Assembly: GCF_002797935.1 (NCBI RefSeq)
Contig: NZ_PGER01000001.1
Span: 4,526,001-4,590,000, forward strand
DNA: 64,000 bases
DNA from: Flavobacterium sp. 1
Lineage (GTDB): Bacteria > Bacteroidota > Bacteroidia > Flavobacteriales > Flavobacteriaceae
Direction of reading: 5' to 3'
Shown: positions 59,470-64,000 of the stretch, piece after piece
Numbering within the stretch: the stretch's first letter is position 1
Layout: every line of letters starts with the position of its first letter
Notes under the pieces: model-generated
Told to the model about the DNA's origin: nothing
Database searches by the model: none
The model's input: only the letters and a program-made list of their open reading frames with translations
Position numbers and translations under genes: made by a program

Positions 59470-59562
59470 GAGCTATTACCTGCTATCCACTTCAATCTTG
59501 TGAGCCGAACCCCGGCTCACAAGGATTTCCGCTACTATCAGGGCTAGGGAATCGGTTTTCAT
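59466..59562 (-). ncRNA. Dispersed hairpin element, copy D
   Basis: Read on the minus strand: ATGAAAACCG (59562-59553), CCCTAGCCCTGATAG, TAGCGGAAATCC, the variable stem CTTGTGAGCCG/CGGCTCACAAG, GATTGAAGTGGATAGCAGG, then GCTCCTAA. It starts inside the stop codon of the GH130 gene. With copy C it forms an inverted pair on either side of the dipeptidase, tRNA-Leu and GH130 genes. Confidence 0.75.
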
Positions 59563-59815
59563 GAGAGGGATTAGTCCTTATATATATGTATAGTGTTTTT
59601 CAGAAACAGAAACATGCGGTCCTTGTATGTATGTACGTCATATTTCAGAAATCAAATCGGTGCAAAATTCTTAAACAAACCTTCAAAAACCTGCCAAAAC
59701 CGCTAAAACGCCCTAAAAGAGCTGCCTTAAATTTAAAACTTCGCAAAATCGGGTGTTGTAACGAACGACTAACCAGAGTATTAAAAAATAAACGCAAAAT
59801 AAATGCAAAACCCCA

Positions 59816-59845
59816 TTGTTTAAACGAATAAAGGTGGTACTTTTG
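59816..59845 (+). promoter_or_regulatory. rRNA promoter P1
   Basis: TTG (59816-59818), 19 bases, TACTTTTG (59838-59845), followed by CACCCGC. Consensus spacing. Confidence 0.85.
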
Positions 59846-59935
59846 CACCCGCAACAACGGCATACGCTCCTAGAAACACTGACAAGTCAAACGAATTAAA
59901 CTGAAAACAAATTTTCAAAATAATTCAAAAAAAGC

Positions 59936-59966
59936 TTGTGAGATTTAAAAGAGCAGCTTACTTTTG
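59936..59966 (+). promoter_or_regulatory. rRNA promoter P2
   Basis: TTG (59936-59938), 20 bases, TACTTTTG (59959-59966), followed by CACCCCGC. Confidence 0.82.
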
Positions 59967-60059
59967 CACCCCGCTAAACTAGCAAAGTTATTTGACAGAC
60001 TGCTAAGAAAAAGAGAAGAAAGGGAAAATAAATTTTTCCAAAAAAACTTCAAAAAATTC

Positions 60060-60089
60060 TTGCCAGTTAGAAATAAATTGCTACTTTTG
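60060..60089 (+). promoter_or_regulatory. rRNA promoter P3
   Basis: TTG (60060-60062), 19 bases, TACTTTTG (60082-60089), followed by CACCCGC. It is the closest to the 16S gene, about 225 bases upstream. Confidence 0.85.
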
Positions 60090-60312
60090 CACCCGCTTTG
60101 AGAAACAAACGAAAGGCGAAAAGCGTAGAGATTCACTGTTGTGGGTCTTAACAAAAAAAAGAGAAGACAACGTTCCTAGACATATTGAATTGACAGCCGT
60201 TCTGATTAAAATCAGAACAAAAGAAATAAGAGTAATAGAATCGGAAGATTTGAGAAAAGACCACTAGAATTTGAGTCGCATAAAAACAGCTTAATTTATT
60301 AAGCGCACAATA

Positions 60313-61828
<1,516 letters not shown>

Positions 61829-62027
61829 TAGAGCTTTAGTGTTAGCTATATGCACGCTAAGGAAAGAAGACGATCTGACTATTGGTTACAGATAATAAGA
61901 TTATATTACTCTTGCTGTTAATTTAAAAAAAAAGAAAATAAATTATTTTAAATGATGAATTATAAATTATAAATGACGTAAAGGCATTTAAAATAAAAAA
62001 ATTCAAAATTCAAAACAATTTTAAGAG

Positions 62028-62104
62028 TGTCTCGTAGCTCAGCTGGTTAGAGTACTACACTGATAATGTAGGGGTCGACAGTTCGAGTCTGTCCGAGACA
62101 ACCA
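62028..62104 (+). tRNA. tRNA-Ile (GAT)
   Basis: Acceptor stem TGTCTCG/CGAGACA, anticodon stem CTACA/TGTAG with loop CTGATAA (anticodon GAT), T loop TTCGAGT, discriminator A and an encoded CCA (62102-62104). It is the first spacer tRNA. Confidence 0.97.
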
Positions 62105-62239
62105 AAAAAGTATTAAGTACTTAGAATTAAGTATTAAGACAAAAACGTTCATAGAAACAGATTAAAAGGAAATTCTAGGGTTGAAAGATTACGAATTACA
62201 ACAATTCATAATTCATAATTCACAATTCATAATTAAATT
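62105..62239. repeat. Spacer repeats between tRNA-Ile and tRNA-Ala
   Basis: The spacer holds AGTATTAAG-type units (62110-62140) and a run of ATTCATA-type units (AATTCATAATTCATAATT, then ACAATTCATAATT; about 62200-62236). No gene or hairpin with a T run is seen. Confidence 0.6.
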
Positions 62240-62313
62240 GGGGGATTAGCTCAGCTGGCTAGAGCGCCTGCCTTGCACGCAGGAGGTCAACGGTTCGACT
62301 CCGTTATTCTCCA
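62240..62313 (+). tRNA. tRNA-Ala (TGC)
   Basis: Acceptor stem GGGGGAT/ATTCTCC (two G-U), anticodon stem CCTGC/GCAGG with loop CTTGCAC (anticodon TGC), T arm AACGG-TTCGACT-CCGTT, discriminator A. CCA is not encoded. It is the second spacer tRNA. Confidence 0.97.
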
Positions 62314-62519
62314 CAGGAAAGTATAGAGATAATAGTACAAAGAATTAAGACAAAATCTTAATACTTAATACAAAAATCTTGATACTTATTAAAGTTCATT
62401 GACATATTGAGATAAGAAATAATAAAAAGTAGAAAGAACATGATAGTATCAAGACGGTAGTATCAAGTATTAAGAGTAATCTTGATACTTAATACTTAAA
62501 TCTTAATACTTTGTAAGTA
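62314..62519. repeat. Spacer repeats between tRNA-Ala and 23S
   Basis: The spacer is filled with TTAATACTTAATAC and AGTATCAAG / CTTGATACT units on both strands (about 62340-62395 and 62440-62515), giving several possible hairpins, such as AGTATCAAGTATTAAG with CTTGATACTTAATACTT. These may form part of the 23S processing stem or be simple spacer repeats. Confidence 0.6.

Positions 62520-64000
<1,481 letters not shown>

Larger units (their letters stand above)
59563..60312 (+). other. rRNA operon leader region
   Basis: No gene is seen; the plus-strand open frame at 59586-59831 is Lys-rich, lacks family features and overlaps promoter P1. The region holds three tandem promoters (separate entries), then two short hairpins in the leader, GTTCTGAT-taaa-ATCAGAAC (60199-60218) and GCTTAAT-tt-ATTAAGC (60289-60304), which may take part in rRNA processing or antitermination. 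Confidence 0.6.

Noticed and set aside
59586..59831. Lys-rich open frame of 81 codons upstream of 16S
   Set aside because: It overlaps rRNA promoter P1, has skewed composition and no family features.

Overview
The window is AT-rich DNA from a member of the Bacteroidota, almost certainly a Flavobacterium-like species. The evidence is paired SusC/SusD genes, TAnnTTTG-type -7 promoter boxes with TTG/TTTG -33 boxes, a ~1500-residue DnaE with a fused N-terminal exonuclease, GxxExxY proteins, and a 16S rRNA with the Flavobacteriaceae-type 5' sequence. No phage, conjugative module, CRISPR array or classical insertion sequence was seen.

Layout. 0.4-15.7 kb (+): one long seven-gene operon of outer-surface proteins, in the order FAS1 lipoprotein, SusC, SusD, FAS1 lipoprotein, FAS1 lipoprotein, SusC, SusD. 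It contains no CAZyme and no regulator, and it ends at a strong terminator. A lone small secreted protein follows. 16.5-23.5 kb (-): a leucine operon, transcribed leuC, GxxExxY gene, leuD, monooxygenase-like gene, methyltransferase, ORF6N gene, leuA-type synthase (split by a -1 frameshift), leuB. 24.2-28.8 kb (+): dnaE. 29-38 kb: outer-membrane barrel, thioredoxin, DUF58 protein, a tRNA-Asp array with degenerate copies, DUF456, a glycosyltransferase/flippase pair, DUF1003, ruvC and a lipoprotein. 38-43 kb (+): hemW, a second GxxExxY element, and a run of small metabolic or unknown genes. 43-50 kb (-): DUF4407 and a TonB receptor/beta-helix lipoprotein/phytase operon. 50-58 kb: pckA, DUF423, saccharopine-dehydrogenase-like gene, a BlaI/M56 sensor operon with a visible operator, and an M20 dipeptidase. 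58-64 kb (+): tRNA-Leu, a GH130 enzyme, then an rRNA operon with three tandem promoters (16S, tRNA-Ile, tRNA-Ala, start of 23S, cut by the window end).

The most interesting signals lie between genes. (1) A ~90-100 bp hairpin element occurs four times, and both of its stems show compensatory base changes. It is a structured RNA or hairpin repeat and may be the known Flavo-1 family. (2) Two GxxExxY nuclease-like genes are each bounded by inverted CGCAAAG-type repeats (ACCGCAA...TTGCGGT), which makes each gene look like a ~0.5 kb mobile unit; one sits inside the leucine operon. (3) A third set of CGCAAAG repeats has no gene. (4) Stable-RNA promoters share a GC-rich initial sequence just after the -7 box. 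(5) The tRNA-Asp array contains broken copies carrying CTCGTC palindromes. (6) The SusCD-FAS1 operon is an unusual uptake or adhesion locus with no obvious substrate enzyme.

All assignments come from reading the sequence and recognising motifs; no database search was run.
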